From NCBI GenBank assembly GCA_022559845.1, contig CM040117.1:14966856-15030855 (forward strand): a DNA stretch of 64,000 nt. Reading direction: 5' to 3'. The notes under the pieces are model-generated. The model saw nothing but the letters and a program-made list of their open reading frames with translations. It made no database searches and was not told the DNA's origin. The stretch is from Amorphophallus konjac (Eukaryota > Streptophyta > Magnoliopsida > Alismatales > Araceae). This document shows positions 22,279 through 34,100 of this stretch, one piece after another (the stretch's first letter is position 1; every line of letters starts with the position of its first letter). The translations under genes were made by a program, and so were the position numbers.

Positions 22279-24461
22279 CAATGGTGTTTGGAACCCAACC
22301 AAATTTGGGTCTCTTCAAACTTTTCAGAATTTCAAAACATGAAACCATTTCTTTTGGAATCCAAACCTTCTTAACATTCATGCTTTGTTTGCTTAGAGCA
22401 GGGATTTGATTTTTCTTTTCCATCTTGACATTCATTTTTTGTTTAGAAGCTCTTTGTTGGATTTTGTGGAAGTTTGAGGAGGTTTACTTCTTAAACTATT
22501 GAGGCCGTTGGTTGGTTTTGGGTTGAAACTGATTGTTTTGCCACCTATGGGATTGATGAACACAAAAATCACAATTTTCCCAAAGATATGGTGATGCTGG
22601 CATATATGAGTGTGCAATCCAATTGTGGTGAAATCTGGAAGGTTGAGCATGCAATGGCTAAGGAAGTGTTGACCTATGCTGCGGGGAAGGTCGACCTTTC
22701 TTAGGTTTTTGGACAGGCTTTTTGGGAATGTTGGTGACTGCCTCTTCAATCTTTTCTTTCCCTTTCTCCTTTTATTTTTGCTGGTTTTGTGTGGGAGTTG
22801 TGTTTGAGGTGGAAGCTTCGGAAGATGAAATAAATGTGACAGTTTTTAGCCCAATTGGCCTTTTGTTTGTTGGTTCAAAACTCAACCCTTCCTTGTTGAA
22901 GTTCATTCTAGTACCTAGCAATGCATCTAGGTTTTCTCTTCCATCCACAAATTTTTCTAAAGATTGTTGTTTGTCCTTTAACTCTTTTTGTAGGTTTTCA
23001 ATATTTTGTAAGAGTTGAGTGTTGACATGTTTGACAGCTTCATACTTCTCATTGCTTAATTTGCTATCCTTTTCATAGGTTTGCATTTTGAGTTTCATGC
23101 TGTCAATCTCATTTCTCAAATTTTCATTTTCAGTTTCCAAGTCAGCCATTTCTTTTCTTCCTTCCTCCAAATTCTCAATCATTTTCTTAAGATCTTCAAT
23201 TTCAGTTTCAAGTAGAGCATTCTTATCATTCATATCATGATCATGCACAAATGAGTTAATTCTCTTTTTCAATGATTTATTCTCCTTTTTGTACATTTCA
23301 TATTTTCCATGAGTTGTATATATGCATCCTCCCAATCATCAATTGTATAATCTTCAAATGGAGAATTTACCTCAGTTTCTTCGTCACCTTTGGCCATAAG
23401 GCAGAAATCTTCTTTTTCTTTGTCCGAGGAGCTTGTTCCGTCATCACTTTCCTCTTCATCGCTCCATGTGGACACCATGGCCTTGTTCTTCTTCTTGCCC
23501 TTCTATTTGTCAGATTTTCTGAATCTATCGGGACAATCATTCTTGAAATGCCCTGGTTTGTTGCAAGAATAGCAAATTTCTTAGAATTTTCAGAATTAGA
23601 TTTGAAACCATTTCTTACCTTTGACCTTCCTCTCATGAAGCTCTTACCTTCTTTTCTCAAGAATTTCTTGAACTTACGTGTGAGCATGGCTACATCATCC
23701 TCATCTCGCTCACTTGCCGAATCCTCACCTTCATCAGAAGAGCCTTGACCGTTGGGTCCTGCTTTAAGAGCTAGGGACTTCTTCTTAGGTGTCTCAGCCT
23801 CTTTGTTCTTGAGGTTGATCTCATAGGTCATCAATGACCCAATGAGTTCATCTACCTTGGTAGTTGCGAGATCTCTCGATTCTTCAACCACGGTAGCCTT
23901 TGTGTGCCATGCTGGAGTTAACGATCTGAGAATGTTCCTTACAATTTCTTGCTCTGAATATTTCTTTCCCAAATCAGTTAAACTATTAGTAAGCATAGTC
24001 AATCGAGCATACATATCTTGAATTGATTCATCAGGCTTCATGCGGAACATTTCATATTCAGAAACTAAAATGTTGGCTTTTGTTTCTCGTACCTGAGAGG
24101 TTCCTTCGTAGATTACCTCTAGCTTGTCCCACATTAGTTTTGCAGATGCGCAGGTAGCCACTCTTGAGAATTCAACTGGATGGAGTGAGCATTGCATGAT
24201 GTGTTTGGCACTCCAGTTGACAGTGGATTGCCTTATCTGTTCTTTGGTCCACAAGTCCTCATTATCCGTAAGCTCATACGGACCTTTGCTGATCACTCGC
24301 CAAAGTTCGTAGTCTTGGGCGCGAATGAACACCTGCATACGATGTTTCCAATAGGGATAATTAGATCTAGTGAAATAAGGAGGCCTATTCACAGAATGTC
24401 CTTCAGGTAAATAACCCTTAGACACTGATCCACCATTTCCCTCAAGGTTGTTGGACCCCAT
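22279..24461 (-). pseudogene. Element A Gag with coiled-coil extension, broken
   Basis: Translation would start at 24461 (MGSNNLEGNGGSV). The first 250 residues form the copia gag core (YWKHRMQVFI, LWRVISKGP, MWDKLEVIYEGTS, MKPDESIQDMYARL). A one-base shift near 23585 puts the zinc knuckle CYSCNKPGHFKNDC in another frame, followed by a stop. Then come an acidic stretch (SDEEESDDGTSSSDKEKED) and a long heptad-rich coiled coil (about 23330-22800) before the junction stop at 22279. The coiled-coil extension between zinc knuckle and pol is typical of Sirevirus Gag. Frameshifts and stops separate the blocks. Confidence 0.85.
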
Positions 24462-24474
24462 AATGAGAGATTAG

Positions 24475-24486
24475 GCTCTGATACCA
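24475..24486 (-). other. Primer-binding site of element A
   Basis: The minus strand reads TGGTATCAGAGC two bases after the 5' LTR end, complementary to the 3' end of initiator-Met tRNA. Confidence 0.9.
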
Positions 24487-24488
24487 CT

Positions 24489-26317
24489 TGTTGTGTAGTG
24501 GACAGCGGATCTAGAGGGGAGGGGTGAATAGATCTGCCCCTCTTTTCGCAATGGAACCCTCTAAATAGCTAGATAGAACAAATCGCAGTAGAATATAACT
24601 AGCTAAATGAAGGACACAACGATTTGCTTAGCAAGATGATTACTATTATATCGATTAGAACTTAAGCATGCATCTAGAACGAAACAATCACACAAACAAA
24701 CCACAACACACGAGATTTTAAGGTGGTTCGGACTGAATCCCCAGTCCTACGTCCACCCCTCACCAAATCCGGTGAGGCTTCACTAGTGCCACGCACTGAA
24801 CCGTAAATTGGAAAGACCACCGATTGCCTTCCTACTAACCACCGGTAGGGACGTCAACACCGCAGATCGGACAACTTCCGATTGCCTTCCTACTAACCAC
24901 CGGTAGGGACGATCTTCAGTTCCAAATATTTGAATGAAATGGAAAAGAACAATTATGAAAATACTCAAACAAGATATGAAATATGTTCAAAGAGAAAAGA
25001 TCTTGTCTGAGTTTGCTGGAGCTTGAATCTGATACTTCACTTGGCTTGGAGTTGATCTCCTCTTGAAGTAGCTTGAATCACTTGGAGATATGATGAAGAA
25101 CTTCTTCCCGGAGTACTGTTCACAGCTACAATACTCGAACTCCTCTCCCTTGAACACACCCTTGCAGCCTCCTTTGATCTCCCTTATTAGCCTTTCTTGC
25201 TTCTACTCTTCCTTGGAGGTTGCTGGATTGAGATATGAACTTGAATCACCTTGAGTTGATGGAGAGAGTGTTGGATGTAGCTTTGATCTTCCTTTTGATC
25301 CTCTTGAGTTGATGAAGAGGAAGAAGGATGCAGTTTAGATCACCTTTGAACCCCTTGATTGCTTCTTCTTCCTTGGAGGTTGAGATGGCTTCAGATCTGG
25401 ACTTGAATGCCTTGGAATGGATGAAGAACTCCTTCCCGAAACACTGTTCACGGAGGTGCTACAGTGCCTCGAAAATGGCCTCCCTTGATCTCTCTTGAAG
25501 CCTTGAAGCATTAGGGTTTCTAACCCCTCAAGTGTTGATTTTATAGACCTTGAATGGTCCATAGACACCCTCCAGACCAGATCCATAAATCATGGAAGAT
25601 TAGGTAAGGTTTGATTAAACAAATCCATGGAAAGGGGCTGGCCACGAGGTGGAATTCGAAGTCAAACAAGGCTGCATCGGGGCTGGCGGTCGACCGCTAC
25701 TGTGAAACCTGCAAACAGGCGGTCCCTGGGATTTCCGGTCGACCGCCACTGGCTGGCGGTCGACCGGCAGCTGAACCAACTTCGAGCTGGGATTCCCTAG
25801 CTGGGGCGGTCGACCGCCCCTGTGCTGGCGGTCGACCGCCAGCTGGGCAGAACCCGGGCTTGCCGGGGTCGGTCCGTTAAGTCTTGAACTCCGTCGTTCA
25901 ACTCCATTAGCAGCCCGTGCATGTTTGTGGCATCACCCTTGATAGTCTAGAAGCTATCAACTGAGTCTTTAACCTTGGATTCTCTTGGCTATACTTCTTT
26001 GTGCATTGACCTTGGATGAGTGACGAGCCGAATATGAAATGTCGACTTTTGCTTGCAAGAGAGATGAGATTTGCATCCTTACTTGGGCGCGATCAATGAG
26101 CTTTCACTTTGGTCATTGCCACTTGATTCCTTGTCCATTCATTTGCATATCTATCATGAATAAAAACATCACGTATGTCAATCACATGAGAGTGGAAGAT
26201 ATCAATGACTAATAGTGTTTAGCCATTATCAAAACCAAGAAACTCATATGACTATGGAATGATGTCAAATGACCCAAGTGACCACAGAATGACTCAAATG
26301 ACCTCATGGACACAACA
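24489..26317 (-). repeat. 5' LTR of element A
   Basis: It spans TGTTGTGTAG to GGACACAACA and is 1829 bp, like its partner at 15194-17022. It includes the same dyad-box cluster (25683-25845) and TATA-like site (minus strand, about 25540-25550). Confidence 0.92.
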
Positions 26318-26322
26318 TAACA
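26318..26322. repeat. TSD of element A, right copy
   Basis: The bases taaca match 15189-15193. Confidence 0.85.
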
Positions 26323-26904
26323 TAAATACAGAACTCAGGAAAACCTAGCGGTCACTTGAGGACCATTTGACCGGGCCTAGCGGTCTATCGCAAGGCCGCT
26401 AGAGAACTCTGGTGGTCTTACAGAGACCGTTTGGTTCCTGTAATAGGCAGAACAAGGTAGGCCATGCCAGGCCAATTCTAAAGAAATATATGCATGGAAA
26501 CATGCTAGAAAGGAATAAAAAACATGCTGTAAGGGAAATAACGTCATGGAGATGCATGGGTTGCATAAATTAAACTAGGATTGTTATCTTTGTAATTAAG
26601 GTTAGGGATTATGCATGCTGAATAACCTAAGTGCGCAGTGGTAACAAATCATCAAATACAACGTATAATGCATGAAAACTCATAAAACAATAGGGCTTTT
26701 ACTCCTAACTCATTGTTCTAGCCATCCATGAGATAACCTACCTCTGGTAGTACTCCTAGACTTCGAATTTCTGACTGAAAGTAGACCCTAGTCCCTGCAC
26801 GTCCTGTGCCAAACCAGTAACTTCTCGTCCCTCTATCTCACGATCCTCTTGACCTAAATCCATAAAAATTGGAGGGTAGATAGAAGATACGAAGGGAGAT
26901 AATT
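26323..26904. other. Spacer of the inverted repeat, with more gcggtc boxes
   Basis: Together with 15146-15188 this was the spacer of about 630 bp between the two inverted arms before element A inserted. It has another run of gcggtc / gaccgt / gccgct modules at about 26348-26430. No gene is seen. Confidence 0.6.
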
Positions 26905-28355
26905 AGACTCTATTCCTGTTTAAAGCGATATAGTCATAAACCTAGATATGTTTCATGGTTTCATGCACTTAGCCGTTATTTTTAATCTAAGCTAGTTTCG
27001 TACCAATCAAAAGTCGATGGTCTATGGATGTATTACCAGCACTATAAATGAAAGAAATTGTCAGACTATATGTGTCCCTGAGTCAAGCCTTTTGATTCTG
27101 GCTTCGACCCAACATAAACGGTCCTTACCTGACCGCATGGATCTCCTTAACGGTCCGGATCTGACCGCATGAGTTCTCAAACGGTCCAGCAAACGACCGC
27201 TTGGTCCCTGACCCTGTCTAACCCGAGGTTTGACCTTTGGGTTGGGTTTTATAAGTTCCTAAATGATCTGATGATTGATTGAAACTTAACACTTGTCAAA
27301 TAAGATATTAATAACTTATGGAAAGTAAAGAATGTGCTGTTATGCTGCCGAATTTTTCTCCATGGCATAACCTTATTCTAAATCAACCTTGAACTCTCGT
27401 ATTCTTAATTGGTGCATTCTTACCTTGACGTTGTTATCATGAACTATAATTTGAACATGTTATTATCGGCCTACATTATTTATATTTCTCGTGGAAGTAG
27501 CTTGATTTATAACTTGAAGATGCAAGAGCGGACACGGACAGTGTCCAAGGGCTCCACTCTAGTCCCCTCGGCAGATAGTCGAAAACATACTATAAATCAT
27601 GGGGTATGATGAACATTGGCATCGCATTGCGCCGGGAGTACTTTTTTATAAACGGGTGAAATCTACGAATTCTCACGAGGTAATCTTGTGAAATTACATG
27701 ATTGCTAGTACATTCTCGTTACATGACTTTCTAGTGCATAGCCTTTATGGTTATGAAAAAGTACATTCTTCTTCATGAAAGGCCAAATTACATTCATGTT
27801 ATATTCTTGCTTAATCATATTTCCAAGTCTACATGAATTCTCATATCTCACCTTGATCTTATCTTGTTATTTGTGTTACTTTAGTTTATTCACGTGTTTC
27901 ATCGTATTTTCATGACTTATCTTATACTCCAGAGCTAAAAATGTTAATTATTTAAACATTACCTTCGTGTCGATACGAAGATATCTACTGGGCATATGTG
28001 CTCATTCCCTACTTTTCTAATCTTTTTCAGGAAATTCTAGCAGGTCGGATTCAGATTATTCAAGTGATGGATCCGAGAGTGATTAAAGAAGGAGCGAAGT
28101 CTTAGATTGTCATTAATTGATAGTCAAAAGTCGTTATGTAATTTTTCATTTTATTGAGTCTAGTTAGTCAAAGAGTCAAGAGTCAACCTTATGTACTTTT
28201 GATTATTATTTGAATAAAGCAAAGATTTTGTCCAAATATTGTGCATTCATTTCTTCTATGTGAATGTGTTAACGTTCTGATTATATTGCTCGCTGGAGAC
28301 GTACTAGTCGGCTGTTCACGTTCCCGATTGTTTCTACTACATAATCTTGGGGCGT
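26905..28355 (+). repeat. Right arm of large inverted repeat, LTR-like
   Basis: This is the inverted counterpart of 13335-15145. It has a box cluster (27113-27215: aacggtccttacctgaccgc and similar), then gggttttataagtt (TATA-like, 27243-27256) about 30 bp downstream, then a block containing ggcatatgtgctcattccc. It ends near ttggggcgtga, which resembles the 3' end of the gypsy LTR at 1630. The order of boxes, TATA-like site and LTR-like 3' end fits an LTR on the plus strand. Confidence 0.65.
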
Positions 28356-28377
28356 GATTGGATTCGAGTTTTGAATT

Positions 28378-28580
28378 CGGCCCGCTAGCCAACCCTGCCT
28401 TTTCTTCTTTTTTCTTTCTCCCTTCAAATTTTTATTTTTGTTTAATTAGAAATAAAAAAGTTGGGCCCAACTGGGTCAGATATAGCTCGAGACCGGGTGC
28501 AGGATAGGCTTTAAAATTGATAAGTCGGGCTTGAGTCGGGTCAACTTAAGTCCGACTCAGCCTGACCTATTGACAACTCT
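28378..28580. repeat. Right part of the outer MITE-like element
   Basis: The tail cgggtcaacttaag ... gacctattgacaactct is the inverse of the start at 13081 (agagctgtcaatgggtc). It closes the nest. Confidence 0.45.
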
Positions 28581-31101
28581 ACCTCCAATTAAAAAATACC
28601 ACATATCCGAGCACTATTCACCTTCATCTAATCTCATTTCTTTTTATTTATTTTTTAAATTATTTTTATTAAAATTATTAATTAAATATATTATAATTAT
28701 CTTAAAAGTATGTTTAAAAATATTAACATTGTAAAGTAAAATTTAAAAGTGAAGAATATTATAAATGTAAAGAATTTTTAAAAATATGATTTCTTTACGG
28801 CCTAAATGGAAGAATTCCCCTCTAATATTATTACCGAACGAACTAAATTGAAGATAAAAAAATATTTTAAAGCATGCCCAATATAGGTTTCAAATACGAT
28901 ACCTCATCTATTTAATCACACGTCCTACCCAACTAAACTAATGAATCATATTGATATCAATGATTTTATTTATATAGACATATCAAGGTTAGATAATTTT
29001 TTTATTTTATTATCTCAATCCGTAATGATATCGTATCGTACCATGTTAGTCTCGACAAATGACCGATACGGCCCGTGACGATACGACAAACCTTGATAAA
29101 TACGAAGTCAGTGCACTAGGCGGGCAAAAGTGATCCACCAATGGCAATGGCACCATTCACTTGTGTTGACTCACGACGACGAGAGATTTTATAAAAGTCT
29201 GCAGCAGATCTGGTCAGACAAGATCCCTCCTCCTTCCCACAGGAAAAGGATGCTGTTTGTATATGTATCCTCTGACGCCTGCTCAGAACATGACAACTCT
29301 AATCCCTCCACCGTTCACCATCCTGCTTTCCAGCCCAATCACAACCCACGATCGCAGCTGCTTCACAGGAACTAGGTGGCACAAAAAAATACGCAGGAAA
29401 CCGGACGCAGGGAGAGATCACCGCACAATCACGTACCCTCTCAGCATCCGCTGCTTCTGGCTACAGCCTGGGATTGGATACTGGCAGAAACCCAGATGGG
29501 CAGAAAGGGGGGGGGGGAGGAAACAGCTACTCTTAATCCCTATCCCTCTACCATGTTACTGTGGCAGAGAGGACCCAAGCTACATCCATTTGTGTGTGTG
29601 TGTGTGGGGGGGGGGGGGGAGCAGGGTAAGGGAGGAATGCTGGGGCCCTCTGATGACACATTGGGGTTGGGAGTAGTCGCAGTTCTTTGCTGGTTTGCTG
29701 TCTGTCTAGTTGTCATGGCCCCCTCAGCCCTCTTCACCTCCTCCCATCCTACTGAAGAGAGAATCTTGTCCACCTGCACAAAGGGTAGATCTCCTCCTCT
29801 TTTCAGGCCAGGGCAGGGCAAAAGGGCAAGGAGGAAATCATGCGGGTGGGGGATGGGGATCCTGAGATCGATGGAGAGGATGCTGCCTTTTCCCGAACTC
29901 CTCTGCTTCAATAATGGTATCTCTGCACTGGTCCTCAATCGGGAGTCACTGTCTCTATCCCTGTCTGCTTCCTGTTGGTAAAATACCCACATTTTTACGG
30001 TTGGGTAACCACAGGCCCACATTGCAAACTTGCAGCAGCCATCAGCTTCCCCACCTTTCCTCCTCTTTTCCCCTTCCCTGCTGATCTTCCCCCTTTTTTC
30101 CGTACAAGTAGATTCCATACTAAGCAGCGCATATTATGTGCGCAACTGATGAGCTTGTTTCATATAGAATTGTCTTGTCAAAAAGATCACAGAGATCCAG
30201 ATGCCTTGTGGGGGCATCAAAAGGAACAACTCGGTACTTTTGGAGCTCTTGGTTGATTGTTCATTCTACCTGAGCCCTCAGTGTGTGCTCTGATGAATCG
30301 GTTTACAGCCCCACGATGCACAATGAGCTCTATTCGGCAATATGAGGATGTTACCTGTCACACAGTGAGTTGCTTTTTTATTCTTATCTATATTTTATTT
30401 CTTCAAACGTGGAGATTCTCCTTGCTTGTGTTGCCTATTTTTGAATTGCATTCCTCCTGGCTTTGTTTTGTTTAATTTTGAGACGGTGTAGTAGATATAT
30501 TATTATTCTCTCAGAGCAATTGAAATTTTCCTGCATCCTTCACTCTAAGATCACAAAGCCACTCTGCAGGCAGTGAGGCTGCCTCATGGTGTCCATGGTG
30601 CTGTTTGTCATGTACCCTTCTTTAAATTTTAGTGGGAAGGGCACAGACGAGATCTATTCTCTTTGTCTTTCCCCCTTTTTCCTGTGGGTGTTGAGACCAA
30701 TGTCAGTTGGGTTTTCTGAACAGTGTTGGCATGGAGTGATTCCAGGGACAATTGGATGGTAGCATTGGTGATTACATCCCTTAGCTGCATTTCGAGACAA
30801 GTGACCCTGGATCAAGCATCACTGCTGAAGGTATGCTGTGTATCTGCAAGTTTTTATTTAACAGGTTGATCACAACTCTAAGTGCTCACTAGTGTGTCAT
30901 ATCCATCATTTTGGAAATCAATGGCTAGTATATAAGCTGTCACACTAACCCTTTTTAAGCTCCCCTCTTCTGTTGAACTCCATTTTCAGCTGAAGCTCAT
31001 TCACATTCTCCTCTCCATCTTCTCCTTGTTCTATCCTTCCTCAACTCAATTCCAGATTCAATGTTTACATTCTACTTGGCGGGGAGTAGAGACATTACCA
31101 G
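28581..31101. other. Upstream region of the kinase gene
   Basis: 28581-28800 is AT-rich. 28985-29098 may be a small MITE: tatcaaggtt opens it and aaccttgata closes it, around a block of gatacgg-type repeats. 29100-31101 is the presumptive promoter and 5' untranslated region. It has poly-G runs at 29507-29518 and 29604-29620, the latter preceded by a (tg)n run. The long overlapping frames on both strands (29376-30118) look spurious because they cross these runs and match nothing I recognise. A possible untranslated-exon donor is gctgaag|gtatgc near 30830. Confidence 0.5.
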
Positions 31102-34100
31102 ATGTCAAGGACACTTGCAGCAATACTTGGAGGTAGTGCGGCAGGTCTTGCATTGGTGGTGATAGCTGTAGGGCTAGTATGGTTTTACATACTACATTGT
31201 AAGGACCTCTCAAACAAAAACTCTGAGACTGGTTCTTCAGATCCTCCTGCGCCAGGTATACGGCTATTCGAGGGTTTCAATTGAGATTGAAAGCTAAGAC
31301 ATGCTGAACTGTTAAGGGTGATGCTGATATTTCTTTCTTATCTAAAGTGACAGTGGAATGGAATAGGGGAGGTCGAGTCTCTTCTGCAGGTTCTGGACCT
31401 CTATCAGAACCCCAGGGTGCCAGGCGTTTTATGCTGGAGGAGTTGGAACAAGCTACAAAGAGCTTTAGTGAATCCAATCTTGTTGGCAAGGGCAACTTTG
31501 GTTCAGTTTACAAGGGCTTGCTTTGTGATGGTACCATTGTAGCAATTAAAAGGCGCATGGGAGCACCCAGGAAAGAATTTGTTGAAGAGGTAAAACTGCT
31601 TTATCATTGCTGTACAGGCATGCCATTTTTTGTCTTTAGATAACAAATCTAGGTATTCTGCATTTTGTGTGTTTATTTGTAGGATTCTGATTGTTTGGGG
31701 AACTTTTTTGTGGAAAGTATAAGTTGTCTCTCCCTATTCATCCAATATTTTTCCCAAGTCTGGGAGAACCTTCCAGGTTGCTTTGCACTTGCATGAGCTT
31801 AAACTAATAAAGTAGTAGATTTCTTACCTGCCAAGTGGCATTTTGATACTTTTGGCCGACACTCTCATTTTCAAAGTTGTTCACTGAGCAGTTAACATCC
31901 TTTTGTATAGAATTGATGCTAGTCAAGCAGCTAGAGAGATCTTTTCCAAATACTTTGTAATTCTTTATTGGATCTAGCTGATCTCACACTGGTGGGATAA
32001 GGTTCTTTATTGATGGTGATGATAGGAATCACCAAATCTAATTGAGACTAACAAGAGATAGGAGTAGCACTGTGCTTTTCCAATTTAGTGGGAAAATCTC
32101 GAGACAACCTGATGTTCCAAATTAGAAATGGTGCAATGAAAAAAACAAATCTGTCCACTTATGCAGTTCCCTTTTCATTGCATTGTTTTAGTACAATTAC
32201 TTCTCAAATTGTGACACTGAAGTGATGTGAAACAAGACAATTATGCTCAAGAAAGCCGACCATATACCTTTTTCCACGCTGTAAATCGGTTAGATCAACT
32301 TCTACTTGACAATCTAGCTATATGAGAAATAATGCTAAGTTCTTTACAACCATTCACTAAATATATATGAAGAATAGAAAAGAAAAGCAACCATGGTATG
32401 CATTCAATGACATGATTCTTTTTTTTTGGATGTTGATATTTTCCCAGAGGTTGGATAATATCTGGTTTCTTTTTCTCTTGTGGTAATATAATTTAGTATA
32501 TGTTTTGTGTAAGTTTAGGCTCATGGGCGAATGCTTTCAATTGTTGAAGCAGGTTCAACTCTTATCAGAGATTTGGCATCGTAACCTTGTTACTCTTATT
32601 GGGTACTGCCTCGAAGGAGGCCTGCAAATGCTTGTTTATGAGTATGTGCCCAATGGGAGCATTACTGGTCATTTATATGGTAAGAGTGTTTATCTTTCTG
32701 ATGCCTTGTAAACTTTCAATTGCTAGAGATGACATATTAATACTTCTTTATTTGACAGATAACAGACACAACCAGGTAGCACGGCTAGAATTCAAGCAAA
32801 GGCTCTCAGTGGCTCTAGGTGCTGCTAAAGGTAATGACTGACGAACCCATTCATGTTTTTTGACTGTCACATGATGTATAGGTGAAAACATTCAAGAAGC
32901 AAGCAGTTTGATGTATCTCTAATTAGTTGTCAGCTACAGGCAAATACTCAAGAAAGAAAATTCAAAGTTTGTTTGAATCTGCAGGCCTCTGTCACCTGCA
33001 TGGTCTTGTACCTCCCTTGATACACAGGAATTTCAAAACCAGCAACGTTTTAGTTGATGAGAACTTCATTGCTAAGGTAGCAGATGCTGGGATTGTTAAT
33101 CTACTCCAAATAACTGAATGTGGGAGTTCTCAAATATCAAGAAGCGATGTCTTCCAGGATCCAGAGTACACACTTTCTCAAGAACTTTTCTTGTTATGGA
33201 TAAGACAAAGTGGTTACTGACTCACTTTTAACTTGTTCTATCATGTGGACCGCTTTTCTAATTCAAATATGGAAGTACATATCTGTTTAGAGGTTAAGAA
33301 GATGCTCTTTCATAATGATTGGTTGCTAAATGTTTTTAATCTGATACTGACTGTTTTGCCATTCTCTAGTAATTAACAATTGATTTTCCAAAAGAAACTT
33401 GAGATAACAAGGATTTGCTGTGTATTCCCAGAAGCCAAAAGTTTTATAAGTTGGAAAAGTCCTCTCTCCTCAGCAGTTATCTATATTTTAAATATGAAAA
33501 TGTTGTCAATTTCGTAAAAAGATAAAAAGTGGGATGACAACAAAAATAGGGACCTAATGTTTGTTTTCTCCCTTGGTGGTGGTGGCATAGGCCTAGCGAT
33601 GTCTTTCCTTCTTACAATGTAGGGCATCAGAATGGATGTAGGTCAATTTAGTTGCTCCACCATCCACCGCATGGAGAGACTTCAAGATGATCAACCGAAA
33701 CATAGGGCTACAAAGATGGGGATCACTGCTGAAATTGGTGCCAAGGTTTAAAAAAGTGGATTGGGAACTGGAACCAGTTGTAGCCAGTTCTAGATTTAGA
33801 ATTGGAACTGGCTGGTTTTGGCCAGGCAGAATTGGTTTGGCCCACTCCACTAAAAGAATGCTATAAATCTGCAATAAATAATGGATAACAGTTAAAAAAG
33901 TCTAAGAAAATAAACTAATCAACAAATTTCGGCTAGGAATTGGTCAGTTCACCATGGAATTGACTGTTTTTGGCCAATTTCAAGCTAGTTTTGTCATGTT
34001 CACTTTGAACTGCATCTGGTTTAGCAATTTTATCATTTATTTATTTATAGCTGGTCTGGGTTAGAAAGTGTCCGAACCAGACCAGATCAGGTTAATTCTA

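Larger units (their letters stand above)
15194..26317 (-). mobile_element. Sirevirus-type Ty1/copia element A, full length, 11.1 kb
   Basis: A complete element on the minus strand: 5' LTR 24489-26317, PBS 24475-24486, gag, protease-integrase-reverse transcriptase-RNase H, a 1.85-kb noncoding tail with several polypurine tracts, and 3' LTR 15194-17022. Both LTRs are 1829 bp and differ by only a small fraction of bases (my rough estimate is about 2 percent, not computed). A perfect TSD (taaca) flanks it. The domain order places it in Ty1/copia. The long coiled-coil gag extension, the repeated polypurine tracts and the CGG/CCG dyad boxes in the LTR point to Sireviruses. It has frameshifts, stops and a roughly 290-bp foreign insertion in pol, so it cannot be autonomous now. 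There is no envelope-like ORF. Confidence 0.92.

Noticed and set aside
13081..28580. One giant Helitron or MITE carrying everything inside
   Set aside because: Layers have their own ends and TSDs (element A), so nested insertion explains it better.
29376..30118. Frames of about 200 residues upstream of the kinase
   Set aside because: They cross poly-G and (tg)n runs and have no recognisable domain. More likely 5' flank of the kinase.
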